Source: Spatholobus suberectus (lineage: Eukaryota > Streptophyta > Magnoliopsida > Fabales > Fabaceae). From it: a stretch of DNA of 64,000 nucleotides. Positions 23,634-35,689 of this stretch are shown piece by piece. Made by a program: the position numbers and the translations under genes. Under the pieces are notes generated by a model. It ran no database searches. It was not told the origin of the DNA and saw nothing but the letters and a program-made list of their open reading frames with translations. Positions within the stretch are counted from its first letter, which is position 1, and each line of letters starts with the position of its first letter. The stretch covers positions 59,337,479 through 59,401,478 of the forward strand of contig CM014736.1 of assembly GCA_004329165.1 (NCBI GenBank), given 5' to 3'.

Positions 23634-26600
23634 CTAAGCAGAATATGGAATCCTCAAGGCCATTCTTTGAGCAAGCCAAGGTCTCTCTGATTCTGGGTCA
23701 ATAAAGCTATGCATGAGAAACTGCTCAGCTCCTTCATCCTTTAATTCTCTAGCCCATTTTACTCGTTCGGATGGACGGAAACCAGGTCCATAACACCTGT
23801 ACTTTTGATAAAATTACTCCAAATTTCTTGAACTCAATAAACAGCAATTTTGCATCGAAGGCAGGTAAAAGTTATTTCAATTAAATGCAGGATAAATTAC
23901 ACTTTACTCACTTTTTCAATTTTCAATTTATTCCCTACACCCTCCAAATTTGGGTTAAAATAAAAAATATTTATCTTTATCTTTATTTACAGATTTAGAC
24001 TTATTTTATGTGTGTATACAGATTTAGACTTATTTATTTGTGCGTCAGTATTTATGTGTCAAAAAATCATTGCTCTTTTCTTAAACAAAAATAATCGTTG
24101 TTTGGACATTCAAAAACTTATTTGACACCTAGTGAGCGAAGGATAAAAAGGAGAAAAGTATAAATACGATAGGTAATGTAATGTGATAGAAAGAGAGAGA
24201 CAAAGAGAAATGATGTGTGTTAATTAGGTATTTAGAAAAATAAGATGTCCAAAAATCATTGTTCTTTCTTAAAAAAATCCAAGTACAATTTGCTAAAACA
24301 CTCCTAAAATACCCATAAGTGTGTGTTGCATTATTGTTTTAAATCAAACTCTTGTACATTTTGGTTACAAAATATCATTTTTTATATTTTGTAGACTACA
24401 GTTCACAGTCTAAATTCAACTTTTTTTGGTAAACTCAGGATATCTTTAGTCAGAAGTTAAAAACTAAACTCTCAAGGTACCAATATTTATTTAAGAGACT
24501 AACATTTTTCAACAATTTCTTTTTGATACACCCGGATCCGAGAATTGACCCCCTAACCATATATTTAAGGAACAAAGTTATCTGTTAACAATGTTTAAAT
24601 TCAACCTAAATTTATACTGATTGCAGTCAGATCCATTGATTTAGTGAGAAGAAGAATTGTGTCGTATATATGCAATACCTAGAACTATTTGATACGAAGA
24701 AGGCTTTCAAACAAGTGATAAAAACACTACAAAATGGAGGCAGAAATGACTACATGTATTCATTAAAACAAGCACTTCTTTCATTCTCAATTTTCCCCCA
24801 GTTATTCCAGCCAACAGGCTTTATACATTGATCCATATAAGTGAATGCAAAGACCACTCTTGCAAAAGGTCTCCATGGTCGTCCGAGATATGCATATGAA
24901 GTTCCCCCATTACCTGTGATAACACATCTGCAATGACACCAGAAAATACACATAATGTAAGGAACCAAAAGGTCCATAACATAAAGAAAGATTTTGCACA
25001 GGGGGTTACATCCAAAAGCACACAAGAAATCTTGGCCTGACAAGATTTCACTGTAAACCAAGTATAAAACAAAAGTATGCTTACTAGTAATCAGTAACAA
25101 GGCAAGTGATACTGAGAAATTCAAAGATTTTTATCCTCACTTATGCATTCCTTTCTCTTCTTATCATCTGTAAGTTTCTACTCTAAAACCAATTGAATAT
25201 TCTATGATTTCCTATAGGATTCCTGAATTCATAGACTTCATAAGGATCAGTTCTCTATGCTTCAAGAGAAACTGATTCTTGTTTAAACCATGAATTTTCT
25301 TTTTAATTTATAACTCCTGAATCCATATTTGATATTTCCCATACTTCTAGAACATTTGCAGCCACTCTACAATATTCTTGGTATCTATGAATTTGTATTG
25401 AAAATGAAAACCAAACTGCCAAGCCTAAAAGCATGATCAACTTTAAAACTAGTAAGCTCTCATGATCAGAACAATTTTTCATAAACAAAACACAGTCACG
25501 ATAAACTTAACAACTTGAGTTCACATCACAAGTACCAAGAGAGAAGATGATCATGTATAGAAATTAAAACTCAATTCACATTGTTGTTGGAAAAACATGA
25601 TGCTTAGGAACTGTCTCTTTCCTTGTTGACCATGTTAAGAGCTTATAATGAGTAATATACAGTGGTAGGTGGGAAGACAAGGTTGTAAATACTAGACATG
25701 GTTACACACCTCAGGAATACATAACCAGTTTTTTCCTGTGGAGAGTTTCTGCTCTGTGCAGTTATGAACCCTGCAGACTTGCAATGGATGTGACAATGCT
25801 CCAAGAGTGCAGTGCTATTACCAAAAATGAAATCCACACTTCCTTCAATATAACAATCTTTCAAATACTGTTTTCCATAATGTAAATACAGTGTGTCCTG
25901 CACCACAATCACAAAAGAAGTTTATCACCTTGGTACCTCATCTCTCTTAGATTGTCCTCAAATGAAACAGAACGGGTGATATACAAAACCATCTAGTCTT
26001 CCAATCCTGCTACCTTGTTAATTGAAGATATTATAATTGAGGAGTGCTAGTTACACACTCTTTAACACGCTCTGGTACACTCTCTCTTATTGGTTAAAAT
26101 TTATTAAAAACTACAAAATCATTAAATTAGGAGTAAGACTTACATAATTGTGTGATTTCATCAAATTTTAGTCAAATATTGAGTGTGATAGAAAAAGTGT
26201 GTTAGAGAGCGTGATATTTCACATTATAATTTTACACTATAACTTACACAGAGTTCGTCCAACAAAAAATACTTAATCAATGTACTTTAAAAGAGTTTCA
26301 TAAACAAAGATGAATTCTGAGAGTCATCAAAATCTTTTCAGCAATTCAACCTGTCTAAATCACCATATAAACTATTTTAAGAAGTCTCTAACTTATTAAT
26401 TAAGTAATACATCAAGAGAGTGAAGTACCTGCCATCCAAGGAACCGGCAATTATAGAAAGCACAACGATCTGCTGTTACTCTAACTGCCACTGCTTGTCC
26501 TGAACCCTGACAGGAAAAAGAAGGTAACAAAAGAAGCAGTATATTAGGTCTTTGTGCCTGTCCAAAACAATATCTGCATCAAGCTTGTGAAGATACTAAC

Positions 26601-28169
26601 TAGTCTGTAGATGCAGAAAGCAACAATAACAAAACATGTAATGAATAACAAATAACAATCACATCTTAGACTAGTTATACAACAAATGCCGATTGATCTC
26701 TATCTATGGCAATCGCAAACCCCTCATGAAGGAGAAGCTTCAAATTACAAAGGGAATAATCCAAAATACCTTCACCATTTTAGGAACATAAATGGTGTTA
26801 AAATTTGAAAGTTTCTGAATAATTAACTCTTTGATTAACAATTTTTATCATAGATCCATCACATAGAATCATCCCAACAATCTAACTTGACTACCTAAAT
26901 GCATAAAATATATGCTTTCCAAACCAATGTCGGCCAGCAAGACATTGACAACGAAACAAGCTAACACCTCAAAATACTAAAGCTTGCTTGGTTTAAGAAA
27001 AAAAAAATTGTATTTATTTTTTATTTTTCTTTTAAATTTCATATAATCTTATTTTCACTTTCTCTTATATTTTCAAAGGTTTGTATAAAAAAATAATTAA
27101 AATAAGAATTTAATTTTTATACATTAGCAGTGCTTATATTGTAAACCAATTAAAAATCTTGTTATATATAACTTTTAAAGTATCTTCTAATCATGAATTA
27201 CTATATAATTAAAAATTGTTTATTTTCGTACAATTGCTTTAAAAGTACATAAGGTGACTTTTAATTATTGACATTGTAAAAATCTTTATAACGATGTATC
27301 AAAATTAAACTCTAAAATAAATATTAAAAAATTAGTAATTAAATGATAGTATAAAAAGTTTTTATCCTATCCATGTATTCCAAATAAATTCTAAAAATAA
27401 TACGTCATTTTTTGTAATTAAAATGAAAGCATGAACTAAAAAAAATGTCAAAGTAATTAGCATGTCCTAAACTTTGTTGACAATTTGCATTACCTCAGGG
27501 GAAGAGTTCTCAAAGGTAATATTCTCAGCAATAAAGTCCCCTCCTTCCACAATGGTGCTGCCACAACCAAAGGTCCCAGTCCCTATTACCCTAGCATCCT
27601 GCATGAAAATTAAAGCACAAAACTCACCACTCACCACCACCAATTTCCAAACAAGTTTGAATTTTGACACGAACCCACTTCCCCATAGGTGCAGAACATG
27701 TCATGGATAAACTTCTTCATAAAATACTTATATTAAAAAAATTAAAAAAAATAAAATTGAGCTTCTTAAAATTAATTAACTTATGTACCTCAACTTTTAA
27801 AAAAGTTAAATAAAAAATTTTCTATAAAAATTAAGTACATAAGCTAAGTTCAGTTCATTTTATCTTCGTACTTTTCGCTACTATTATAAGTTCTTTAAAA
27901 ACAGTTATCCAAACAAGCACACCTACTTGGTGGTGGTGGATTGAGGTGGCAGTGTTGTTCCAAGTGAGAACGGTGTCCTCAGGGCGTATGCCAACGAGGG
28001 TGATGAAGTTCTTAGTCTTTGCCACGTAGAGGGGCTGCCGGTAGGTTCCCGGCGACACCCGAATCACCGTCCGGCGAGTGTTGCCGAGTGGCACAGCATC
28101 TATGGCTTCCTGCACCGTCCGGTACTGTCCGGTTCCGTCTTGTGACACAGTGAATACAAAAGCTGCCAT
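23634..28169 (-). CDS. Pectinesterase (pectin methylesterase), PME31-like, six exons
   Basis: Removes methyl esters from homogalacturonan, giving pectate and methanol. Exons in coding order: 28,169-27,927; 27,598-27,494; 26,506-26,429; 25,897-25,710; 24,927-24,754; 23,796-23,634, giving 316 aa (Arabidopsis PME31 is about 317). All introns have GT..AG borders. Catalytic features of carboxylesterase family 8 are visible: Q120 in GQAVAVR, Q142-D143 in QDTLY, D164 in VDFIFG, R221 and W223 in LGRPW. The protein begins MAAFVFTVSQDG with no signal peptide and no inhibitor-like pro-region, unlike most cell-wall PMEs, as in the PME31 subgroup. Oddities: GTYRQ replaces the usual GxYxE, and exon 5 ends TACAT|GTAGTC, so residue 263 becomes Met where the family has Arg (EYRC[FY]GPG). 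Read without that splice, a stop follows at once. MITEs lie in introns 3 and 2. Confidence 0.92.
26041..26225. mobile_element. MITE in pectinesterase intron 3
   Basis: Left end GGAGTGCTAGTTACACACTC and right end GTGTGTTAGAGAGCGTGAT are inverted, with inner AATTTATTAAAAACTACAAA. A close relative lies at 46,301-46,494 in the p24 gene and a partial one at 30,965-31,125. Confidence 0.7.
27120..27360. repeat. MITE-like AT-rich dyad in pectinesterase intron 2
   Basis: TAGCAGTGCTTATATTGTAAACC at the left and ATGATAGTATAAAAAGTTTTTATCC at the right resemble decayed ends of the GTGTAAAA MITE family seen at 30,570. The match is weak. Confidence 0.35.
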
Positions 28170-28278
28170 TGTTACATCTGCTCTGCACTCTCAATAATCG
28201 TTGCTTTATTGATTCTTTGCTTGTGGTCACATTGTATCCAACTGCATTACTATTATATTCGGGCAACGTACAGATATA

Positions 28279-28289
28279 TTCTTCTTATA
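28279..28289 (-). promoter_or_regulatory. Possible TATA box of the pectinesterase gene
   Basis: Minus strand GTATAAGAAG lies about 115 bp upstream of the ATG at 28,169. Position is plausible, but the region is AT-rich and chance matches are common. Confidence 0.3.
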
Positions 28290-28299
28290 CACAAATAAT

Positions 28300-29653
28300 T
28301 ATGTAAGAAACATTATTACAAAAATAATATTATTCTTATAATATTCTTGGCTTTAGTTTTTTTCATCACATTATTTATCTCTTGTCCTACAATTTTTTTC
28401 TTTTATTTATTTTTTTATTATCTGAATTATAATGAAAATAACATTATTCCAAAATAAAATGTTTGTACTTTCCAGTTAACTGATGCCTGACAACTTTAAT
28501 TTTTTTTCTTTATTTATTAGCTCAATTAAATTCAGAGAATATTTAATTTAATTGAATGATATTGTTACTTTATAAACTTAATTCAGGATATGGCTTTGCT
28601 TTATAAATCTCTTTACCTTATGTATTTTAAATATTAATTCTTTTATAATGCATTGATTCTATATGTATGATACATACATATGTGAGTGCGTTAAGAATAC
28701 TTTTTTTGTTCTTTTTAGTTTTTACATTTTTTCTTTATTTGGATAATTTAAGTTTAGAGAATATGTAAAGTAAAGAAAGCTTATGAAATACTTTAATTAA
28801 ATGAATGATAGATATATTTTTACTTATAAACTTTTTTTTTTAAGAATATTTTTATTTTTTTTACTTATAAACTTAATTAATACAGTATATAGTTTTACTT
28901 TTTTTACTTTATAAATTTCTTACTTTAGATGTTTTAAATACTCTTTTATAATTTGTTGATTCTATTTGTATTATACAATTAAAAATATGTAAGTGCTTTC
29001 AGAATTATTATTTTTTTGTTCTTTTTAGTTTCTTAAAACTATAAATTGTGTTTTTTTTCACACCGACAGATATGTATTTCAATTTAGATGCTTCTTGTGT
29101 TATTGTCTAACAACACATAACATGTGCCTTCGTTTTGGATTTAATCTGAATATAATTTTATATTAAATAAGCTTAGACTTTGATAAATGTCATATTTTAT
29201 TTGTTGTTGAATTCTTTATAGTATTATTAAATGGTGGTGTAAAAAGATTTTTATACTAATCATGTATCAAGTTAAATTAACTGTTTTTAGTCTTTTTCAA
29301 TTTTCAAATTTTCATAATTAATTTTATCTTGTGTATTGGACAAATAAATATTTATTTTATATAACTAAAATTTATAATAAATAAATACTTCTACATATAT
29401 AAACTATATTATAATTAAAATTCATAATAAATAAATATTTTAGAACATATAAATTATATTTTAGATTTATGGTAAATACTTTATATTGTAATACAATATT
29501 ATTTTTAATTATTGCTAATTTTTTTAAAAATATTAAAATTCAAGTTAAAATTAAAAATATTGAAAATAATAGATTAAAAGAGATAAGAGGTTAAGAAAAT
29601 TTTCTAAAAAAGCTCTCATTAAAGAAACACTTTTGTTCAAGATAGTTATTCTA

Positions 29654-29687
<34 letters not shown>

Positions 29688-30060
29688 TTAAAATTGGTTT
29701 CTGATATTTAGTTACAACTTGTTAAACCGTTCAGTTGATACTAAAAGCACAAGAGGATATACGAGATGCATGTTAAGAGAGTGAAATCCACCTATTCATG
29801 AAAGGAGAGTATTTAAATAAAAGTGAATATGAGGGAGAGTGGGGTGAGTGGACGCTTGAAAAAATAAATAGTTTTACATGTTTATATATAGAGAGAGATT
29901 AAATATATAAAAAATATAATACAGATATTATATTTCTATTAAAAAAAAAACGTGTGACAAGTAGCTAAACAGCTTTATTCAAATTTTATTGATATACTTT
30001 TTTTTTCTTTTTTTTATATAAGTTTGTTGATATACTTTTGTAGTCCCTCAATTTACTATT
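28300..30060. other. AT-rich intergenic stretch
   Basis: No gene or clear element. Two similar blocks (28,670-28,780 and 28,970-29,040, both with TTTTTTTGTTCTTTTTAGTTT) suggest a diverged local duplication. A mixed (TA)n(TG)n microsatellite lies at 29,653-29,687. Confidence 0.5.
29653..29687 (+). repeat. (TA)n(TG)n microsatellite
   Basis: Six TA units are followed by about eleven TG units. Confidence 0.95.
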
Positions 30061-30069
30061 TATTGTGAG

Positions 30070-30520
30070 ATGTTCTCATTTCTGAATTTCATACATTCTA
30101 ATGAAGTCGTGTTAGCATTGATCATCATGCACAAGCCACATTGCCGAATTCATGATGAAAACTGTCATGCTAAATTCATGATGCCGGCATACTTTTCAGC
30201 ACCGAACCATCGTCACCTGGACCACGCTTCTCTTGGGCCAATGGAGAGATTTTTTAAGAAAGGATCATGAGCCAAAATGGGCTTTCTTGGTTGGTTGGCC
30301 CAATCTACCTGAGTAGCGTTTGGACCAGATCGACCCAAAAGGTGACCGACAGTTGAGACTTGAGGATAACTCCCATCTACCAATCAGCCGGAAAATTGAA
30401 AATAAGGATGATTGCCGACCAGAAAGAAAGAAACATAATTGGGTGTGTCCCATTCACATTGCCGATAGTTCCACACGTCTTCCACTCAACTGCGACGCAC
30501 AATTGACATGAATGGCACCT
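30070..30520. other. GC-richer island of unknown nature
   Basis: Base composition rises well above the flanks (for example GCCGGCATAC near 30,183, GACCGACAG near 30,343). Short open frames of 62-66 codons exist on both strands (30,070-30,270 plus; 30,320-30,511 plus; 30,265-30,453 minus) but none looks like a known protein. It may be a gene fragment captured by a transposon or an old retroelement piece. Confidence 0.4.
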
Positions 30521-30569
30521 TCAGACTTTAGGACATAACACATTATACAAATATACAAAGAGTTTAATG

Positions 30570-30732
30570 ATCATGTATTTTTAGTGTAAAAAAATTTATA
30601 CCGTTAACTAATCAGAAATCACTATTGATATTATTTTTACAGTATTTATTATAAAAGTCAACAAATTTACAAGAAAATGGTAGTTTGTAATTAGATAATA
30701 GTGTAAAACTATTTTACACTTTCAGTACATGA
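30570..30732. mobile_element. MITE (GTGTAAAA family), 163 bp
   Basis: TCATGTATTTTTAGTGTAAA and ATTTTACACTTTCAGTACATGA are inverted ends; the middle reads ATTTATTATAAAAGTCAACAAA as in the copies at 9,023 and 35,330. Confidence 0.75.
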
Positions 30733-30790
30733 CCTGTTTTCTCATATACAAATAACACATTCTTTATCGTAATTTTTCTAAGAGAAAATA

Positions 30791-30956
30791 AGTTATGTAC
30801 TGATAGTGTAAAATAATTTTATACAGTCATTCAATTACAAAGTATCGTATAAAGTAAATTTGTTAACTTTTACAATAACTTTCTTAAAAGTTATACCAAC
30901 AATGATTTATGATTGGTTGTTATAGTAAAAAAAAATTATATTAACAGTACATAATC
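30791..30956. mobile_element. MITE (GTGTAAAA family), 166 bp
   Basis: Ends AGTTATGTACTGATAGTGTA and TTAACAGTACATAATC are inverted. It lies 60 bp from the copy at 30,570 and is followed directly by part of another MITE (30,965-31,125). Confidence 0.7.
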
Positions 30957-30964
30957 ATTAAACT

Positions 30965-31125
30965 CATTTTTTTTAATAAAATATAAATTAAAAACTACAA
31001 AATAAGAAGTGAGACTAATTAAATAAGGAGTGAGAATCACACAAATTTATAATTTCCAATAAATTTTAGTCAATAAAAAGAAATATGTTTAAAAGTGTAT
31101 TATAAAGTGTATTGTTAGTACTTTC
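30965..31125. mobile_element. Partial MITE of the CACACTCTTTAACACACTC family
   Basis: AAAACTACAAAATAAGAAGT and AATTTCCAATAAATTTTAGTC match the inner parts of the copies at 26,041 and 46,301; the left end is lost. Confidence 0.5.
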
Positions 31126-31840
31126 AAATATATTTTAATACTCCCTTTAATTCTTTTTATGAGACCCATTTAATTAATTCACAAGAAGTATGGAAATTAA
31201 ATTTAGTTAGTAGGATTAAATTTGTCTTAAATTTACATTTTTTTAAAAATTACTCCTAACATTAATGAGACATACACTTATTCTTTTTTCAAATATTTTT
31301 ATTGGCTTCGAATTTATTTAAGGTCAAACTATTTAGTTAGTCCCTATACTTGCGCTATTTTTAAGTTTTGGTCGTATACCTAAAAACTATACATTTTAGT
31401 CTTTATACGAATAATTATAATTTAATTTTGCTCTTTGATGTCAATTGTTTGTTAACTCTGTTAGCTTTGGATGCTCCAAAGCCACCATAAAATAGAAATA
31501 AGTAGTATAAAACTACTAAAAAATTTCTACCACTAGAAAGTTGTTCCATTACCTTTTTGTAATAGGATTGTCGTGTAGGGGTGTTAATAAACCGACCAAA
31601 TCTAATAAAAATCGAAAAAATCGATCCAAAAAAATTGAAAACCGAATAAACTGAAAATTGAAAAAATAAAAAATCGAAAAAAAATTGGACTAGATCATAT
31701 TTCAAATTTGATTTTGACTGTCTTTTAATCTTTCTCATTAGTTATATATTTAATGCTTTAATTTTTATTGACTATGTATGTGAAAAGGTAAAATAAGGTT
31801 CTTAAAATACTATGTATACAAGACAAAGTTAGACTCTCAC
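31126..31840. other. Repeat debris, no gene
   Basis: Includes TACTCCCTTTAATTC near 31,139 (one end of a CTCCCTCCG-type MITE) and a block at 31,580-31,700 rich in AAACCGAATAA and ATCGAAAAAA, which resembles dispersed plant GGTTTGGTTC repeats. The 107-codon minus frame here is low-complexity and not believed. Confidence 0.5.
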
Positions 31841-31844
31841 ACTA

Positions 31845-34200
31845 TGTTTGTTTTGGTTGAAATAAGATAGAAGGAAATAGGAAGGAGAGAGATAGGTAAG
31901 AAATACTAGATTTTCACTGTTTGTTTGGAGAAGAAATAGGAAAGAAGGGATAGAGGCATTCGTAAATTGGTTTATGAAATACGAAAAAGTGCACAAGAAG
32001 GGGGGGTTGAATTGTGCCTTGTAAAAACTTTTTCGAAAAAAAGTATATCAAACAAAAACGTTTTCAAGCGTAGGGATAGAGAGAAGAAAAACACAGAAAG
32101 TTTTATATTGGTTCACTCAACCTGAGCTACGTCTAGTCCCTTCACCCAGAAGGTATCCACTAACCAATCTTAGGTTACAAGTATTGTCCGCGGTCTTTTC
32201 AGGCTTTACAACGCAATCTACCTAGATTGCTTAACCCAAGTATTCTTTTACACTAAGTCTCTCTATGCTTTCACAACACACAAGTGTTTTAAGAGGAAGG
32301 GTTAACTCACGTAGTGAGGATTTGAAAGATTAAGCTCAAGATCACTTTGAGGATCTTTACAAAATTTTGCTATCATCCACTGGACGTTCTTAACAGAGTA
32401 TTACAAAAGTCTTTATGTTCTTGTTCTTTTTCACAGACTTTGCCATTTTCTATTCACCTTTTCGTTTTTCGTTGTACTTCTGTTTTCGTTGGTGCACGTA
32501 TATATATAGTCTTCAAGAAAAAGATCCGTTGTAGAGAATTTGACTCTTTACGCAATGAGAAGCGTGCAGACTATCTTTTCAGAAATGTCAGGCATGGCAA
32601 TTTGTAGACTTGCACTAAAAGGGAAGGTGCAGGACTGCGCTAGCGGTCTGTTCTTCTGAACCTTCTTCATTTGTCTTGTAAGCTTGATAAGTTGACTTGC
32701 TTTATCTATTCTGCTGTGCTTTTGCACTGAATTGATGTTGATGCTTCAAACAGATTTGAATGTTAGTTCACAGGAGTAGTAATATGTAAGTTACGAGGCA
32801 GACTTAGCATAAATCTAATTGACGTTCAAACTAAAAACTTAGCCGTTTGAATGTATGATCTTGGAGACTTGGACGGTTGCCTCCAGTTTGTTCAACTGGA
32901 CAGTCTTTAAACATGTCTATTGGACGGTCTTTGACATGACAACTGGACGGTCCTTGTTGGCGAGTCTTCTTCTTAGCTGTGACAGGGTTAGTCTATATGC
33001 GCAAATATGAACATTAATAAGCTTTGTTATCTTCAAAACATTGAGGGTTTAGACACTTCTACGTTTTTGGTTCCAACAATTTATATCGGTTTTGAACTAA
33101 AAAGTCATCTAATCCAAAACTTAAAATACTATGCAGTTTGGATCGGTTTGAATTATTCTTTAAAAAAATTCGGTCCAATCCAATCCGAAAAATGCGTTTT
33201 GGATTAGATCGATTAATTCAATTTTTGATTTCAATATCTTTTTCTCTTTCTTTTCTTCATTTAAATCAAATTACATTATCAATATTTTTTTATAAAAACA
33301 ATAAAACACTACAAGAGAACTTGTTACAAAATAACTTCTATTCCAAGCTATCATTATGAACTACTTACAACCAAAAGAGCTCACATTCACAATATTTCGT
33401 AAGTGTAAGACACTTAAGAGGGTTTCTATTTTTACTAATGAAACGCACAGCATAATGAATATAATATATAATTCATATATAATATAAAAGTTTGGAACTC
33501 TCTCATGGTAAGCCTTCGGTGTCACGTGTTCGATTTTTTCTATAAATAAAACTTAGATACTAAAACGCACAACATTATTGAGCATTGACATTAACATACT
33601 TAGTATATATTAGTTCAGTTTGGTTTGGTTCACTTGGGGAGACACTGACTAAAAACCGAACCAAATCGATTAGTTAGGTTCAAAAACAATCTAATGAAAT
33701 CTAAAAAAATTGATTTTCTTCAATTTTTGGTTTTTCGAATTGGTTTTCATTTCTTTATTTTTTTGGATTGGTTTGAATTTGAACAATTGTAGGAGGGGAA
33801 TTATTTCCATGGGACCTACCAAAAAACTTTTTTTTCCTACTTTAAGAATGAAATGGGAGGGAAATGACCTCTTTCATTTTTTTATTTTTTATTTTGGTTT
33901 AATTTTTTAAAAAAATTTAAAAAAATAATAAATAATTTTATGTGAAAAATATTATATTAAAAATTAAATTTTTTAATTATTATAAAATATCTTTTCTATA
34001 TAATTCATTTTTTTCTTTTTATTCTTCTTTCTATTCATTCAAAGAACAAAGAGAAATTTCTCCACTCCCTTGTTTTATATTTTTATCCGTCCAAACAACA
34101 TATATTTTCTATTTTATTTTTCCTTTATTTTTATGAATCTTATTTCATTCCTTCCTATTTCTTTCCTCTTTATTTCACTCCTCATCCAAACAAAGGCTCA
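31845..34200. mobile_element. Foldback or hAT-like MITE interrupted by later insertions
   Basis: The left end TATGTTTGTTTTGGTTGAAATAAG with purine-rich AAGGAAATAGGAAGGAGAG pairs with the right end CTTCCTATTTCTTTCCTCTTTATTTCAC...CATCCAAACAAAGG. Between them sit a ~1.1-kb solo LTR (31,975-33,078) and a GGTTTGGTTC-type repeat (33,085-33,790). The same end type occurs at 48,885-49,400. No transposase seen. Confidence 0.5.
31975..33078 (+). mobile_element. Solo LTR-like element, ~1.1 kb
   Basis: Begins TGAAATACGAAAAAGTGCAC with GGGGGGGTTGAATTGTGCC soon after, and ends TTTTTGGTTCCAACA. The flanks GTTTA (31,970-31,974) and ATTTA (33,079-33,083) could be a one-mismatch 5-bp target duplication. A diverged relative lies at about 57,882-59,441, sharing TTTTATATTGGTT(C/T), CAACCTGAG, TTACAAGTATT and TCTAGT. 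GTATATATATAGTC at 32,498-32,511 could be the LTR TATA box. Assignment as LTR is inference from termini and the repeat; the superfamily is not certain. Confidence 0.55.
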
Positions 34201-34670
34201 AAGAGCCTAAGATGTTAATGTATTTCACTTACTATTTATTGAATTCAGAAAAATAACTAATAATCAAGAGTATTTTTGTGAAAATAATAATAATATAAGA
34301 GACATTTTAAATTGGTTCTGATAACAAAATAAGCAAAACTTCTAATTTGATTCTTATTAAAAACACTTGAGAGAGTATATATTTATTTTTTGTTTAATTT
34401 TTAAAATGTTAATTTAATTGTTTCAAGTAAAATAAATTTAGGCCAGCTCTGGCGCGGAAACAATTAGACCCTAAATTAATTTGATAATTAATTAATTAAT
34501 CTCTTTGAAGCTAAAATATAAGTTTGGAGCAATTGTAGAGTAGATCACAACGTGCATTCAATCCATTCATTCAACATAACCAATTAAAAATTCAGTGTAA
34601 CATTATAAACAAGACAAGAAAATTTTAATAAAAAAATGATTCTAAATCTTCCGGTGATTTTTTTTTTTAT
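34201..34670. other. AT-rich spacer, no gene seen
   Basis: No recognisable protein, RNA or element ends. Confidence 0.5.
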
Positions 34671-34674
34671 TAAA

Positions 34675-35285
34675 TACTCTCTCTATCTCATTTTATTAGA
34701 TATTTTAATAAAAAATTATCTCATTTTAATTGTCATTTTAGAATATTAATAAAATATTAAATATTTTTTCTTATTATATTCTTAAACATTTATTGTGGAG
34801 TGAAAAATATAAAAAAAAAATATGAAGGAGAGATAATCTAATTAATATAAAAGATAATGAGATATATTAGGAAATTTTATAATAATTGTTTTGAAATATA
34901 AAATATTAATTCTATTTCTTAATTTCTATGTCAAAATCTTAAACGTCAAATAAGACGAGATGGAGGGAGTAATTAATTTCTCTATTCTTTATATTTCTTT
35001 TTTATTTTCTCATTATGCAATGACTATTTAAGGATATAATAAGAAAAAGATACCAATATGGTGCGGTATAGTTAGCAAATAACTATGCCTCTTAGGCATG
35101 TGGTCAGGGGTTCGATTCTAGATCCGTGTATATGAAAGAGCATTTGTTGGGAAATATCAGCCCCTGGTTCTTAGTTGGGGATACCTTGAACAACCATAAT
35201 GCTTCATTGATATTCTAAAATGACAATTAAAATGGGACAAAAAATTTCTTGCTAAAACGTCAAACAAGATAAAAAGGAGGGAGTA
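34675..35285. mobile_element. Stowaway-like MITE with one left end and two right ends
   Basis: The left end TACTCTCTCTATCTCATTTT pairs both with GACGAGATGGAGGGAGTA (ending near 34,971) and with AAGATAAAAAGGAGGGAGTA (ending near 35,285). The inner block TCATTTTAATTGTCATTTTA at 34,720-34,740 pairs best with 35,213-35,235, so the outer pair is probably the original element and the inner right end came with a nested copy. CTCCCTCCGTC-type ends are typical of plant Stowaway MITEs (family knowledge). Confidence 0.65.
35060..35200 (+). repeat. tRNA-like / SINE-like segment
   Basis: GGTTCGATTCTAG near 35,109 fits a pol III box B, and TATAGTTAGCAAATAACTATG about 40 bp upstream could be a decayed box A. 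No tRNA cloverleaf with acceptor stem can be folded by eye, so this is not a tRNA gene. Confidence 0.3.
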
Positions 35286-35488
35286 ACATTAGAGTTTAAC
35301 GAGCAAAAAATTTTATACTATTAACTAATCAAAAATTATTGTTAGTATGACTTTAAGATGATTATTATAAAAGTTAACAAATTTATTAAACATTATTCAG
35401 AGTAAAATTACTTGAATAATGATAATTTTAGTTTTGTTAAACATATAATTTAATTCCCATATGTGTTACGAATTCTCAATTTGGTCCT

Positions 35489-35639
35489 TGTAACACTCCT
35501 TTAATTTTAAATATGATTCATATCAATTTAATTATTAAGTCAAGTTGATGAAAATGTGAGTAGATTTTTTTTTTGATTTTATAATAAAAAAATTCTAAAT
35601 TTAACAAAATTTGGAAATAGAAGTGAAATAATAAAAATT

Positions 35640-35689
<50 letters not shown>

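Noticed and set aside
35090..35125. Possible tRNA gene from the GGTTCGATTC motif
   Set aside because: No acceptor, D or anticodon stem could be paired; at best a tRNA-derived repeat.
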